NCBI GenBank assembly: GCA_003049465.1
Contig: PYSS01000008.1
Coordinates: 124,001-188,000, forward strand
Length of the DNA: 64,000 bases
Origin: Magnaporthiopsis rhizophila
Taxonomy: Eukaryota > Ascomycota > Sordariomycetes > Magnaporthales > Magnaporthaceae
Reading direction: 5' to 3'
Shown: positions 45,184 to 56,484 of the stretch, piece after piece
Position numbering within the stretch: position 1 is the first letter of the stretch
Layout: every line of letters begins with the position of its first letter
Notes under the pieces: generated by a model
Told to the model about the DNA's origin: nothing
Databases searched by the model: none
What the model saw: the letters and a program-made list of their open reading frames with translations, nothing else
Program-made: the position numbers and the translations under genes

Positions 45184-47325
45184 ATGGAAAACGAGTCCAC
45201 GCGGGACCTCGCAGGGCGAGAAAGCGCCGCTGACGGCCACGTCCATTACGACCATAAGGATGCAGTCGCTGCCACCCTCCTCCGGTCCTCGTCGCGCCAC
45301 AACGACACCGCCCTTGGCCGCCGCATAAAATCCCGTCTGTCCTGGCACCGCCAGTCTCTGCCGCCCTCTTTCTTCCAGTCCGCCGACTTCTCGCTGGACG
45401 CAAGCACCCATCTGCTGGAAACGCCAACAGCAGTAGCAGCACCAGTGACGGCAGCAGAAGAACAGCAGAATCCCCAGCAGAACCAGAGACAAATAGCGAC
45501 GTCGTCGGCACGTCGGCGGAGCATCCTGTTTGGACATAACCGACGCCAGTCCCAACCACCTGAGGTTACGGAATCGCTTGCATCGTCGCAGCTGCAGCCG
45601 CTGATTTCGAGCCACACAGGCCGCCAACCCCACAACTCGTGCCGGCCTGCCACCGCCGTCACACTGGCGGAGCCGGAAACCCAGTTTGGGGTGCCCCAGC
45701 GGGCAGGGGGTCAGGCGCCCCCCGCACATCATGCCGGCAATACGACGGCTGACGCTGTCAAGATTCCAACAGCTGACGGTCACACCACCGCTGCTGCGTC
45801 TTCGTCCCGTGCGTCCCCGCAGCCTGGTATGTTTGGCCGTCTGCTTCATCGCGCCAGCAACCTGCGTCTAAGGTCACCGAGGCCAGCCAAGAACCCTTCG
45901 GACTGTGCCAACATCGCGGAGTCCCGAGAGAGGCCCTCCCAAGAAGCGCCAGAAAACAGCCACGGCGAGCCGACGCCGACTCGCTTTTCCGCCCAGGAAC
46001 AGCGGATCAACCCGCCTACCCAATCCCCGTCACTGCCAATCCGACCCCGGACTGCGTCTGCGGCTGAGGCTTTGCAGGCTGCAGCTGCCACAATGCCACC
46101 AGCACCCTTGAAAAGGAAGCCGAGCTTGATGGACCGGCTGCGGCTGCGATCCTCGAGCACACCCACACCTCAGGAGCAGCAGCCGCCGTTGCAGCAGCCG
46201 GTTAAAAGGGCGGCATACGTCCCCACGCATGCTGCATCGGACTTTTCACGCCTAGACCCTCGCGTTCGCGAGGGCTACCAGTTCTACTATCGCAGCAGCA
46301 ACCGACACAGCAGGATCCTCGACAACTCGGCTGCGCATGGTCAGCTTTCTTCTGAGCTCCGGAGACTTGCCTCTATATCCTCTGATATCACTGAAGAAGA
46401 GCCCAATGGCAACCATTTGCACGTCGCTGCACCGCTGCCGCCAGCCGCAGCACAGCCAAACCAGACCCGCCATCAGCAGGCACATCAGCAGCGGAAATCG
46501 CATGCCCTGAGGATCGATCCGCATGAAAAACACATTGTATCCCCTCGAGACTCCAAGGGGCCCTTTTCCACCAGTCCTGTGCTAGAATCGAATCAGGACG
46601 AGACTTTGTCTTCCGCAGCCCGCGTCGACGGCATCTACATGCATGGGGGAGATAATTACGCCCTCGACTCCTCAGCGATGCCGGCAACGATATCGAACGG
46701 CAAGAACAAGGGTGTGACGCCCCGTGAATCTCGGACCGCCGAGGATCAGAATGGCGAGCAGCAGGCCCCGCAGCTCACAGACTACGAGATTTTTGTCCGC
46801 CGCGCCGCCGAGAAGGAAGAGCAGGAGCTCCGCCGGCGGAGGCTGGCCGCGCAGGGTGTGCTTGGTCGCGTCCCTGCCCCCCAGCTGCCGCCACCAAACC
46901 CGTTCTACTGGTACCCGACTCCCCCCCCACCCAGGCTCGGCGGCATCGAAGAGGATCAAGGCACCAACTCCAACTCCAGCGCCGGGGGCACAACGGCCGT
47001 CAACCCGCGCAGCAGCCGCAGCAGGTCGCAGCGCGACAGCGGCCAATCATACTCACTCGTCGCCGGCGGTCCGGCGTTCCAGCAGCAGCAGCATCCGCAG
47101 CCCTGGCAGCGCCACGCCAAACGTCAAAGCTGGACATCTAGTGCGGGCAGGGGCGCGAGCATCGAGGAGGAGGGGCTGGCTGGGAGTCGGGACGCCCCCA
47201 CGGCGCCGGCCGTGGAGCCGCGAGCCCTGCGTCGCAAGCCGAGCATCACGCAGCGCATCGCTGAGTATGTGCGGCCGAGCCGCGAGTGGGACGAGGCGGC
47301 CATACGCCAGCCGGGCAGACTGTAA
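45184..47325 (+). CDS. 713-aa Ser/Gln/Pro-rich protein of unknown function
   Basis: A single open frame with start context GCCATGG. The product is mostly low-complexity and predicted disordered, rich in Ser, Gln, Pro, Ala and Arg. Three basic phospho-site-like motifs recur: R-R-R-S-I-L (110-115), K-R-K-P-S-L (about 310) and L-R-R-K-P-S-I (about 682). The last two are followed by similar amphipathic stretches (M-D-R-L-R-L-R; T-Q-R-I-A-E-Y-V). One more ordered block spans about 525-560 (Y-E-I-F-V-R-R-A-A-E-K-E-E-Q-E-L-R-R-R-R). No signal peptide or membrane segment is seen. Function is not recognised; a phosphorylated adaptor or regulator is a guess. Codon use and length support a real gene. 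Confidence 0.7.
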   Translation: MENESTRDLAGRESAADGHVHYDHKDAVAATLLRSSSRHNDTALGRRIKSRLSWHRQSLPPSFFQSADFSLDASTHLLETPTAVAAPVTAAEEQQNPQQNQRQIATSSARRRSILFGHNRRQSQPPEVTESLASSQLQPLISSHTGRQPHNSCRPATAVTLAEPETQFGVPQRAGGQAPPAHHAGNTTADAVKIPTADGHTTAAASSSRASPQPGMFGRLLHRASNLRLRSPRPAKNPSDCANIAESRERPSQEAPENSHGEPTPTRFSAQEQRINPPTQSPSLPIRPRTASAAEALQAAAATMPPAPLKRKPSLMDRLRLRSSSTPTPQEQQPPLQQPVKRAAYVPTHAASDFSRLDPRVREGYQFYYRSSNRHSRILDNSAAHGQLSSELRRLASISSDITEEEPNGNHLHVAAPLPPAAAQPNQTRHQQAHQQRKSHALRIDPHEKHIVSPRDSKGPFSTSPVLESNQDETLSSAARVDGIYMHGGDNYALDSSAMPATISNGKNKGVTPRESRTAEDQNGEQQAPQLTDYEIFVRRAAEKEEQELRRRRLAAQGVLGRVPAPQLPPPNPFYWYPTPPPPRLGGIEEDQGTNSNSSAGGTTAVNPRSSRSRSQRDSGQSYSLVAGGPAFQQQQHPQPWQRHAKRQSWTSSAGRGASIEEEGLAGSRDAPTAPAVEPRALRRKPSITQRIAEYVRPSREWDEAAIRQPGRL

Positions 47326-47930
47326 GGAAGGCAGCAGTCTGGGTGACCCTGGCGGGCCGCATTGCCGCCGTTTGGATTCACACACTACGATAAACAATGT
47401 TTTGGTGACGCACGTGTCGAGTAATTTAATGACGAAAACGAGCGGGATGATACGGAACGGGCGTGATGATCCATTAGCGGCTCTGAAATAATTATCCGTC
47501 GGACAATGTGGAGTTGGAGACGGATTTTTGCCAAGACGATGAGATGAAACCGAATAAATGTGCCTGGCTCCGGGACACATATGCGTCTACAAATGAAAGA
47601 TCTAATTAATTATGTCCAACTCGTTATCAAAACAAACCTTTCGATTCACACTAGCTAGCCTCGAGGGTAACTAGCAGGTAGCGATGTAACTACATCGGTC
47701 GTCGCTATCAAGGCAAGTTTTACGTCAGTATATCTTATCACAGCCATGAATAAAGAGAGAGGGAGAGAGAGTAAAAAATGGTGAGGGCTAGGAAACACGA
47801 AAACGCACCAGGCCGGATGCGTCACATGAACGCTGCACACTCCTACGTGCCCGCGGCTCTTCTCCACGCACTGACATAGGCCATCCTTCTCATGTGGGCA
47901 GCGCGCGCAAAACGTAAGGGCTTGTCCCAG
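47326..47930. other. Intergenic region up to the right heterochromatin-like block
   Basis: 3' flank of the 713-aa gene; no gene seen. From about 47931 AT content and T-runs rise sharply, marking the boundary. Confidence 0.5.
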
Positions 47931-48147
47931 AGTAAATTTTTTTTGTTTTTTGGCCCCTGCCTGTTTTTTCCATGCAAAATAACCTTATAATAAGCTTAAC
48001 CGGGGGCTTTATAAAAAAGATATGTATCTTTTTTAGTTTTATTTTTAACGGTATCAAATTTGCAAATGAATTTCTTAATTCGAACAGATGGTAAAAAAAA
48101 CAAAAAAAAACGGGTTGGTTTTATCTGGTTTTATTTATATGTACCTG

Positions 48148-48331
48148 CTCCCCTGGGCCCCCTGATCCCTTTAGCCTTTTGGGCCCCCCTGATCCCTTTA
48201 ACCCCTTGGCTGTTTCAGCCCCCTGGGCCCCCTGGCCCCTTTGGCCGTTTCAGCCCCCTAGCCCCCCTGGCCCCCCTGGACCCTGGCCCCTTTGGCCTTT
48301 TTAGCCCTTTGGCCTTTTGGCCTTTTGGCCG
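48148..48331. repeat. C-rich minisatellite with CCCCCTGGCC-type units
   Basis: Degenerate repeats of CCCCTGG / CCCCTTT and GGCC..TTTCAGCCCCCT, for example GTTTCAGCCCCCT at about 48211 and 48247. The minus strand is G-rich with many runs of four or more G. The minus-strand translation shows a loose Gly-x-x periodicity with stops. Confidence 0.65.
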
Positions 48332-48394
48332 TCAAGATTTTTTTAAATCTAAAAGTGGGAGGGTGGCCGGCTTTATATATTTATCGTGCCAGGC

Positions 48395-48520
48395 CCGATC
48401 ATGTGATCAAAACACGTGACCTTTTAGTTATAATTATTTACCGGCCCTATAAATTACAGCTATTAAAAAGGTTATAAAAAGGTCACGTATTTCCCGGTCA
48501 CGTGTTTCCCGGTCACATAA
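48395..48520. repeat. Inverted repeat and cluster of GGTCACGT motifs
   Basis: ACACGTGACCTTTT at about 48412 faces AAAAAGGTCACGTA at about 48475, and GGTCAC recurs at about 48495 and 48511. One CACGTG lies in each arm. This could be a transposon terminus or a binding-site array; undetermined. Confidence 0.55.
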
Positions 48521-48830
48521 TGTAACAAGGGTGCAAAGTGCAGGCTTGAGAAAGATCCTATATTCGCTAATAAATCTTTTAAAGTTTTAAAAAATGCTTG
48601 GGGCCTTCCCCTTTTCTGCAATCCAGGGCTTTTGGGCAACCCCCATTATATAAAGGGGCTGGGGGCCCGTGCGTTCCTAATTCGGGTACTGATCCCGAAC
48701 TAAAATACGCATCCCGAGGGCGCATCTTCCAATTGCAAAGTTAAGCGTTTATTTATTGCAAGGTTTTTATGCATTTATTAGCAGCCTTTATAAGCGCCCC
48801 AATAATTGTTAAAGCTGAGTTTGCGTGATA
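48521..48830 (-). repeat. 3' LTR of the outer chromovirus (310 bp)
   Basis: Starts TGTAACAAGG and ends GCGTGATA; shares long blocks with 63379-63688, for example GCAATCCAGGGCTTTTGGGC and CATCCCGAGGGCGC. Confidence 0.9.
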
Positions 48831-48889
48831 TAACCTCCCTTTTTTTTAAAAAACCTGCCTTGGATTGTACATTTTGTGCCCGGGGGTTT

Positions 48890-49080
48890 TTGGGTTTACC
48901 AGGATATTGCTAATGGAAAAAGGCCAATTTTTGTTAAGCCTTTTTGCTGAAAAAGCTGTTATAGGATTTTCAAATATTATTTTTTAAATTATATACTTTT
49001 TATTTTATACGGTATTCGATAAAGCTTTGTTTGATTCGGAAATTTACGATTTTTTTTATATTATATTTTTTTTTAACTGG
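48890..49080 (-). pseudogene. Chromodomain remnant, outer chromovirus
   Basis: The minus-strand reading gives Y-N-I-K-K-I-V-N-F-R, then E-Y-R-I-K followed by a stop at the Trp position and K-V-Y, then N-N-I and another stop at Trp. This fits the chromodomain consensus (Y.VEKI...R.....YLVKWKGY....NTWEP). It follows an integrase C-terminal F-H-V-S-L-V-K block. Confidence 0.55.
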
Positions 49081-49599
49081 GGGCGCGTTCCAAAATATCT
49101 GATCGGGGTTGGGACGGCCCTAAATATTTGCCCGGTAAAATTTAACAAGGGATACGTGAAAGTGGGATATATTTTCCAATTATTGGGTAATTTAAATTAT
49201 ATTGCTGTTCGGAATAGGTTAATTTTTAAAATACAAAATAATTTTAGCATTTTGAAATTAAATTTTTTGGCTGGCCGTTTAATTTTGATATATCCTTTGT
49301 TTAGTATAACGAATTGCCCTTTTGTAAATATTAAAAAGGGCTTTTATTTTTTATCGGCCCAGTGCTTTATATATTCCTTGGCTTTATTTAGATATATTTT
49401 GGCTTTTTGGTAAATTTCGGTTATTTAATGGTTATAAACCGTGCTTATAAAATTATATATTTTTCCTGGCAGGGATGGGTTTGCAATTATCGAATAATAG
49501 CTATAATTAATATAAAAAGGGGTAAAGCTAATATTAACCAAAGTAATATTATTATATGCAAATTTGGCTATTAGGAAAAAATTAATCCAATTAGTTATT

Positions 49600-50000
49600 T
49601 TATAATTTACAAAAAATTTTAGGTATATTTTTAGGGTTTAATTAAACCTTTTCGTTCATTTATCTGTTCAAAAGTGGAAAATAATATTTATTTTAAGCTT
49701 AATATTTATTAATTTTAGGAATTTTTTTTATAAATGTGCCGTAAATTTAAAATTCCAATCCAAAATAATATTTAATAATATATTATAAAATTATTAATAT
49801 TTTTTGGCAAAAATATGCATAAAATCGTCCATTTTTTGCTTTTTTTTTTAAAAAGTACAAAATGTGCCATTTTTATAAATAGGTTTATTATTACCCAAAT
49901 AAAATTGCATTTTTAACTAAAAAAAAGGTTTGTGATAAAATTTATGGCCATTATTTTTTATAGGGCATAATATAATTTTAATAATTATAAAAGGCTAAAA
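49600..50000 (-). pseudogene. Integrase remnant, outer chromovirus
   Basis: The minus-strand reading shows I-K-M-A-H-F (DR.TKMAHF block), then D-W-N-F-K-F-T-A-H-L, then I-N-I-I-F-H-F followed by T-D-K (STAFHPQTDGQ block), K-R-F-N, and F-V-N-Y-K. Stops interrupt it. Confidence 0.65.
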
Positions 50001-51049
50001 AAAGCATATTTGGAAGCTTTATTGCATTAATATTCCAAATAACCTTTTATATATTTTTGAACTGAATTTTCGATATTTGGCTACCAAAAATGGCGGGTAA
50101 TAAGCTTAAAGGTTTTATTTATCCCTATATGCCCGGTTATTTTAATATTATATTCTGATTCCAAAATTTTTTATTATAATCCGGCAAAAATTTAAAAATT
50201 TTTCCGATAATAAAAAAATTATTTTTTTATTTTTTCCATTTTTATTAGGGTTTTTAAATATTCCTAATATTTTGCATCGTTTTTGGCAGCCTTTATTATT
50301 TTGGTTATAAAAACGTTGGTTTATTAAATAATTAAAATGCTGCAAAAATAAGCCGGGGCTAAAAAGATTAATATAGCTTTTATGGTTAATTTTGTTTAAA
50401 AAAATATTTTTTTATAGGATTATTATAATTGGCTGGTTTTTATTCCCCTTTTTTTTTAAATCGATATTATATTAATCGGAATAATATATTAATTTTGCCG
50501 TTTTATTTGCCTGGTTTATAATTGATTATAAACTAGTATCCTGCAAATTATTATGCTTATTTTGCTTATTAGCGGTTAAAAATTTTGGCCGTTATAAAAT
50601 ATCATAAATTTTAATAATTGGTGTATATTTTTATGCAGTATTCGGCTTTTTCCAAATAATGCTTTTATTTTGCGAAGCAATTTATTATTGCTAGTAACTT
50701 TTTATTATATATTTTATAATTTATTTTTGCAGGAAACATTTTACGGAAATAAAAAGTAATAGGATATATTTTTTTATCGTTTTTTTTGTAATAGCATTAT
50801 TTTTAAAGCAAAATTGGATAAATCGATTTTAATAATGGCCGGTTTGTTTGGGTTAAAATAATATAGCACTGGTAAATCCGTAAAGGTTTATTTAAAAGTA
50901 TTAAAAAATTCCTGCATTTCCGGGATCCATTATTATTAATTTTTCAGAAAAGCGTTAGCTATTATTAATAATTTTACTATTTTGAAAAACCCCTTAATAA
51001 ATTATTGGTAAAAATTAGCAAATCCCACGAAAAATTAACAATTTTTAAA

Positions 51050-51560
51050 TTATTATAAGGGTTTCCAGTTTTTAATAGCATTAATTTTATACTAATCCAT
51101 AAAAATGCCGTTCAGGCCAATAATATGCCCCAGGAATTTTATTTTTTGAACTTCCCAATAATATTTTTTTGGGGCTACCGCCAGGTTATTTTTCGTTAAT
51201 TTTTGAAAAATTTTCTGGACCAGCTTATCGTGCTTTTTTTCCGTTTTAGCATAACCAAAATATTATCCAGATAAACCAAAACCTTTATATTAATAAGGTT
51301 TATAAAAATACAGTTTATTATGCTTCAAAAGGTAACAGGTATATTAATAAATTTTATTAGCATAACCATATATTCGAAAAGGCCATATTTGTAATAAAAT
51401 GCTATTTTCCATTTATAGTTTTCTTTTATTTTGATTAAATTAAAGCCGGTTTTTACGTTAATTTTGGTTATTTATCGGGTATTTTTAAGCTTATTTTAAA
51501 ATTTTATAATAAATAAAATAAAATATCGGACCGGGATAATTTTTGCATTAATATTACGGT
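51050..51560 (-). pseudogene. Reverse transcriptase remnant, outer chromovirus
   Basis: The minus strand reads V-Y-L-D-N-I-L-V at the catalytic box (YLDD with the second Asp as Asn). A single-base frameshift follows, then K-T-E-K-K-H-D-K-L-V-Q-K-I-F-Q-K-L and V-Q-K-I-K-F-L-G-H-I-I-G. These match the gypsy RT/thumb order. It is distinct in sequence from the RT of copies B and D. Confidence 0.8.
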
Positions 51561-53423
51561 AATTTATCACCATTTTAGGACGTTTAATAGGGTTTTTTTG
51601 GCTGCAAATATTAAAAGGGCTTTATAAAAAGCTATCAAATGCCTTATTTATCCCGTTTCCAGGTTTTTTTTGGATTTAGGGCTTGAGAATTTCGAGTTTT
51701 TAAGCGCTTATATTATATATGGGCCTTTAGGCAAGCGTGGCTTTTTCCTTAAATTTAATAGTATAGTTTTATGGTTAATAATCGGGTAAGCATATTACTG
51801 TTTTATTTGATATAATAGGAAGGAAATTTTTAAATTTGTCGGGTACCGCTTATTAAGCCTGTTTTTTATTATTAATTTTGGTTAATATTTTGATAATAAT
51901 TATTATTGCAAGGTTAATAATAAAGATTTTATCCTGGTCCTAATAATTGCGGGGTTTTTTTTGGTTATATTGCACAAATTATATTTTAAATAATTAAACC
52001 GGATATTTATCAGGTTTTCCCAAATTTTTAAAGGTTTATATTATTATAATTATTAATAAAAAAGGATAATTTTATAATTTGGTCCTATATTTATAATTTC
52101 GAATATAATTTTGGATTAATAATTTTGGTATCAAATAATAATATTAAGCATATAAGTTTTCCCGGCCGATTATAGCAAGGTATAATTATTTTTAAAAATT
52201 ACTCGAGGAATTTGTGCAATTTAATAAAAAGCTTTATTTTTTCGGCGATTTTATAAAAAATAAATATTATAGCACTTTTTGGGTTTAAAAAGGTTTTGAT
52301 AAATAATTTTTTTTAAACCCTAAAACTGAAACTTTTATTATTATAATGGATCGGTAACTTATCCTGGGTTGGTTATCGAATGCTGCAAAGTTAAATTATT
52401 AGCAATTATTATCGGATTTATTTTTTGTGAAAACCTTAAAAAGGGGATTGGCAAAAATAACCATTACCAGTTTGGGTTTTTTTATGGCCGATTTTTTAAA
52501 AAAAAGGCATTTTAGCGGGTTTTTTACTAATTATTTATAAAACTAAAATGGATAAAGTTTTGGTTAATACCAAAAGCAATAGTTTTTTATTAATGTTTTT
52601 TTTAGCAAAATAAATAAAGGTATAATAACTGGAATTGCCGCACCTTTAATATAAACATTTGCTTTGTTTCCATTTATTAATATCGGTTTATTTTACTCCT
52701 TTAAAGGCTTGTTTTACCGAAAGCTATATATTATTTTTTTTGCTCCCGGGGGTAAATTTTTTTTATTTCCCAGCTGGGTTTAAGGATTAATTTTGGCAGG
52801 TTTTGAAGCTTTTATTCCGGGGTTGGCCTGCATTCGAGCGTTTTTATATCAAAACAGGCTTGCTTTTCCCTTTTCCTTTTGTATTTTTATTTTCTGCCGG
52901 TATCCTTTTTATAAAAGTTTTATCGGCCTGCATTTGTTTATAAATAATGCTTATTTTTTGGTAAATTTTTAAAACTTTTATATTATTAACAGGGATCTTT
53001 TTTAAAAAAATATATTAGAATAATAATCCTGTTAAGCAAAGCATTTTGGACATAATTTTCAAAAATAATTCCGGTTTATTTGGCAATATGGTTATATTGG
53101 TTAAACTTGGTAAAATAACTGATAATATTACCTTTATAGTTAAAAGCCTGCATTTTATTTGCTTTTGTTCGTTTTTTATTGGGATTTTTATAATGATCCT
53201 TTATAGTAAAAGTGTAATATTTCCAGGTATTTTCCAATTTTAGGGTAGCAAAAAATCGTGCGCAAATGGCGTAAAATTAAAAGGCCTGCCTTTTTAATAA
53301 AAATCCGATTTATATTATTTTATGCTTATTATTTTTAAACCTTTCTGGTATGGCCTTTATATAAATTATAGCTTAAAACTATTAATTTTTGAATTTGGCC
53401 TTATTTTTATCGAATTAGGGTGG

Positions 53424-53666
53424 TTATTTTAGATTGGCTGGAGGATTAAAATATATTTGTTTATATTGTTTTGAGCTGGGTTTTTTTTGGGGGGATAAGG
53501 TGTGCTGTATTTGTTTGGGGGGTTTCTGGGGTGGCTTTTGTGAAGGTTTTTGGCCGGAACCGCCCCAGGGCCCTTTATTATCCGAAAAAGGGTTATTATT
53601 ATTGGGTGGTCCCATTTCCCGGTATATCGGGTTATTTTGGAGTGGGTTAAAAATAATCCTTACCAA
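53424..53666 (-). pseudogene. Gag-region open segment, outer chromovirus
   Basis: 80 codons rich in Pro, Gln, Asn and Lys, with repeated K-P-P-Q-K-P-P. It lies upstream of RT on the coding strand, where the disordered part of Gag is expected. The assignment is by position only. Confidence 0.4.
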
Positions 53667-54589
53667 TTATTTTATAAAGGCCTGCTGGATATATTTATTT
53701 ATCGTTTGCAAAAAGCCTTTTAAAATGGTGGCAATTTAATATTTTTTTATAAAACTGATAGTTTTAAAAGCCGAAAAAGCCTTAAATAAATAAGCATTTA
53801 TTTTTTTGGTTGGTATAAATACGTTTTTGAAAGGGGTATTAGCCTCATTTTGTATAAAAAAGGCGAATAATATCCGAATAATGGAAATTCTGGGTGGTTC
53901 GACCGGCATTTTTTGCTTAAAGGTGGAAGGTGATCCTATTATAGCTAAAACAGTTTCAGTTTTGAATTAATAACCGGTTTTGGTTATATTTCGGTAGGCT
54001 TTTATAAAGCAGCGGCCCCATTTTTCCTGTTAAGCTGCTAATTTGGTAATTTGTCCTTTTATATGCCCTGTCGATATTTTATTTGTTTTTATCGTTATTT
54101 GGTATTTTTAAGGCATTATTTAATATTTTGAACCTATCCTTTTGTTATTTTTGCCCAAATTTTTATATTTGTTATTACTGATTCGAAATGGAAATATATG
54201 GCTATTAAAGCTGCTCGGTGATTTTTTTGGGCCTGGGCAATCTGGTTAAAGGCATATTTTTTAATTAGCTTATTTTGGGCTGTTTTGGTTAAAATGTTTC
54301 AGATTTTTTCCGCAAATTGGTAATTTTATTTAATTATATTTTTTTCTAAATTTCCGGGATTATGCTTGGGTAAAAGCAATCTGGTTTTGGATTATTTAAA
54401 TTACGGTTTGGTAAATGGTGCGGATATTTTTATATTATTTCCGAAATTCTCCTAATTATTTTTTAACAGTTTCCGGAATAATGGTTCGATTCGGAATGCC
54501 CTTTTGAAAGGCCAAAATGGCAATATGGCTAATAATAAGTTTTTGATAAATTTTTTTTAGCCATACCTTATATTATAAGTTTGGTAATA

Positions 54590-55042
54590 TGTTACAAACG
54601 GTTCTCTGCTCCTAGGGTAGGGTACGCTAGGAGAGGTGCTGAGCAGTAACATTTCCACAAAATCGCTTGTGCTGGGATTAGGGTAATAACAAAGGTTTCG
54701 ATTGCTTGCCCAAGGGGGTGCTTTGGAGCTAATTTAGGTTAACTGATGCCGAAGCCTTAATCTGAGCTATTTTAATAGTAAAAAATTTTTCCTTTTTTAT
54801 ACCTGTGCTGGTTTTTTTTTTGGTTGTGCTATATTTGTTATGTGGCATAACAAATATATCACCCTATTATGTGTGCTATATTATATAGCATATATATTAT
54901 TTGTGCTTAGGTAAGTGCTTAGTTATGTAAATTTTTCCTGGTTTCGGTTATTCGGCCCTTAACTTATTTGACTGCGGGGTAAAGGCGTTTTGCTGGGGGT
55001 TAGCCCCAGCCCTTTTGCCCCCTGCCAGTTATGGTTGTAATA
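54590..55042 (-). repeat. 3' LTR of nested chromovirus F (453 bp)
   Basis: Starts TGTTACAAACGG and ends GGTTGTAATA on the plus strand; pairs with 61371-61822. Confidence 0.9.
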
Positions 55043-55154
55043 TTAGGTTTCCCTTTTTAGGCCAAATTTTTTTGGCCATATCTGTAATCCTGTCCTTCTG
55101 TTAATGGTAAATTTTTTTTTTCCTTATTAATTTCCATTTTTTTTTTCTGACAGA

Positions 55155-55769
55155 ATATTTGGTCGGGTGCAAAAATATAAACCGGTGTTTTCGATTATTT
55201 GTTAAAATAACCTTTTTGCTTTTATTGTTTTGTTTTTTGTTATTATATTTTTTTGTTCTAATTATAAGGCTGATGGCCTTTTTTAGTGCAGCGCATTTTT
55301 TTGTAACCGATTGCGCTGCGACCGGTGTATCCGTTTCGGTTATTTTTGCTGCAACGTTCTGGGCCTATTACCTAAACACCTCCTTATTTACAGTATTTAG
55401 CACGCTTATTTTAAAAAAAAGCTAAAGGTTGCCAAAAAGGAGCTGCGAGTTTTTTTTGCCTAAGGAACTGCAAAAATCGAACGTTTGCGGAAATAAAAAA
55501 AATACTGGCATAAAAAATTGATTTGTGCCATCCGGCGTAGGATTAATAGCATTAAGGAGCTGGAGCGGGTAAAATAGGAGAAAACCGAAAAGGCGGCTGC
55601 AAAAGCCCTTATTATGCCCCTAAACCTATCAGCCCCTAATTTTCCTCCGTTATTTCCGAGCTGGGCCGATTATAAGGTTAGTTTTAACCTTAACTTATTG
55701 GCCCTGTTTTAACCAGGTGAGTTATTTTGGTACTGGCGTTCCGAGCCGAAGTCCGAGTTTTGGTACTAA
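55155..55769 (+). pseudogene. Antisense accessory gene remnant, copy F
   Basis: Opposite to gag-pol. It reads F-G-R-V-Q-K, then C-S-N-Y-K-A-D-G-L-F, a stop, then C, followed by x9 to the C-D-R-C pair, then x7 to C, keeping the spacing seen in copy B (one Cys is Tyr). The charged stretch includes I-K-E-L-E-R-V-K and E-K-T-E-K-A-A-A-K-A. It is followed by F-P-S-W-A-D-Y-K and ends near F-W-Y at 55769. Stops are in frame. Confidence 0.62.
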
Positions 55770-56484
55770 TATTAATTTTTTGCCCAGAGCTTTTTGCTGG
55801 TATTTTTTAAAAGTATTTGGCGCACCTTTTAGGTTCATTTTTTTTTTCCAAATGTTTTTTTCGATTTTGTACCTTATTTATTTGACCAAATAATATTTGG
55901 TTCCGTTAATAATATTTTTGTTCAGGATTTTTTCGATTTTGTATTTTTGTTTTGGGTCGATTTTTATTAATTTATTGCTTTTAAACCCTGATAATGCTGG
56001 TTTAAACAAGTTAATATAAAAAATCGGGTGGTTTTTTATGATTGGTGGCAATTAAAATTTGTAATTAATATTGGAAATCTTTTTTAGGATTTTGAACGGT
56101 CCCAATTTTTTGTGGTTTAGCTTATTATTTGATTATTTTGTTTTGATATTGCATTAAAAAAAATAAATGTTATTTTTTTTTTAAAGGTTGGTTTTTCGAT
56201 TTTTTTTTTATTGGCCTGTATAAATATGCGCTGTTGTAATTTTTTTAATTTTATTTGGAGGTTTTTGTGCAGTTTGGTAAATTTTTTTATTTGTATTTTT
56301 GCTATTGGGGCATATAGTTTTACTTTGGGTTTTTTATATACCGTGGGTATATATCCGTAATTTGTATAAAACGGTATAATTCCCGTGCTTTTATATATTA
56401 AATTATTATATGCAAATTAAGCTATAGGGAATAATTGTACCTAGTTATTTTATTTATAATTAATAAAATAATATAAATATTATT

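Larger units (their letters stand above)
47931..48520. other. Decayed AT-rich border segment outside the outer chromovirus
   Basis: Holds a C-rich minisatellite (48148-48331) and an inverted repeat with CACGTG-type motifs (48395-48520), listed separately. No gene can be supported. It ends at the target duplication CATAA (48516-48520) of the outer element. Confidence 0.5.

Noticed and set aside
44582..45559. 325-codon open frame on the minus strand
   Set aside because: Its 5' part is antisense to the 713-aa gene, and the reading is rich in Trp/Cys/Gly without motifs, as expected of a shadow frame.
20737..47325. A biosynthetic gene cluster around the Zn2Cys6 regulator
   Set aside because: Neighbours are housekeeping genes or unknowns; no synthase, oxidase, transferase or transporter lies nearby.
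49027..49413. 128-codon plus-strand open frame near the outer element's 3' LTR
   Set aside because: The minus strand of the same stretch reads as the integrase C-terminal region (F-H-V-S-L block), so the plus frame is a shadow; it lacks the cysteine pattern of the antisense gene in the other family.
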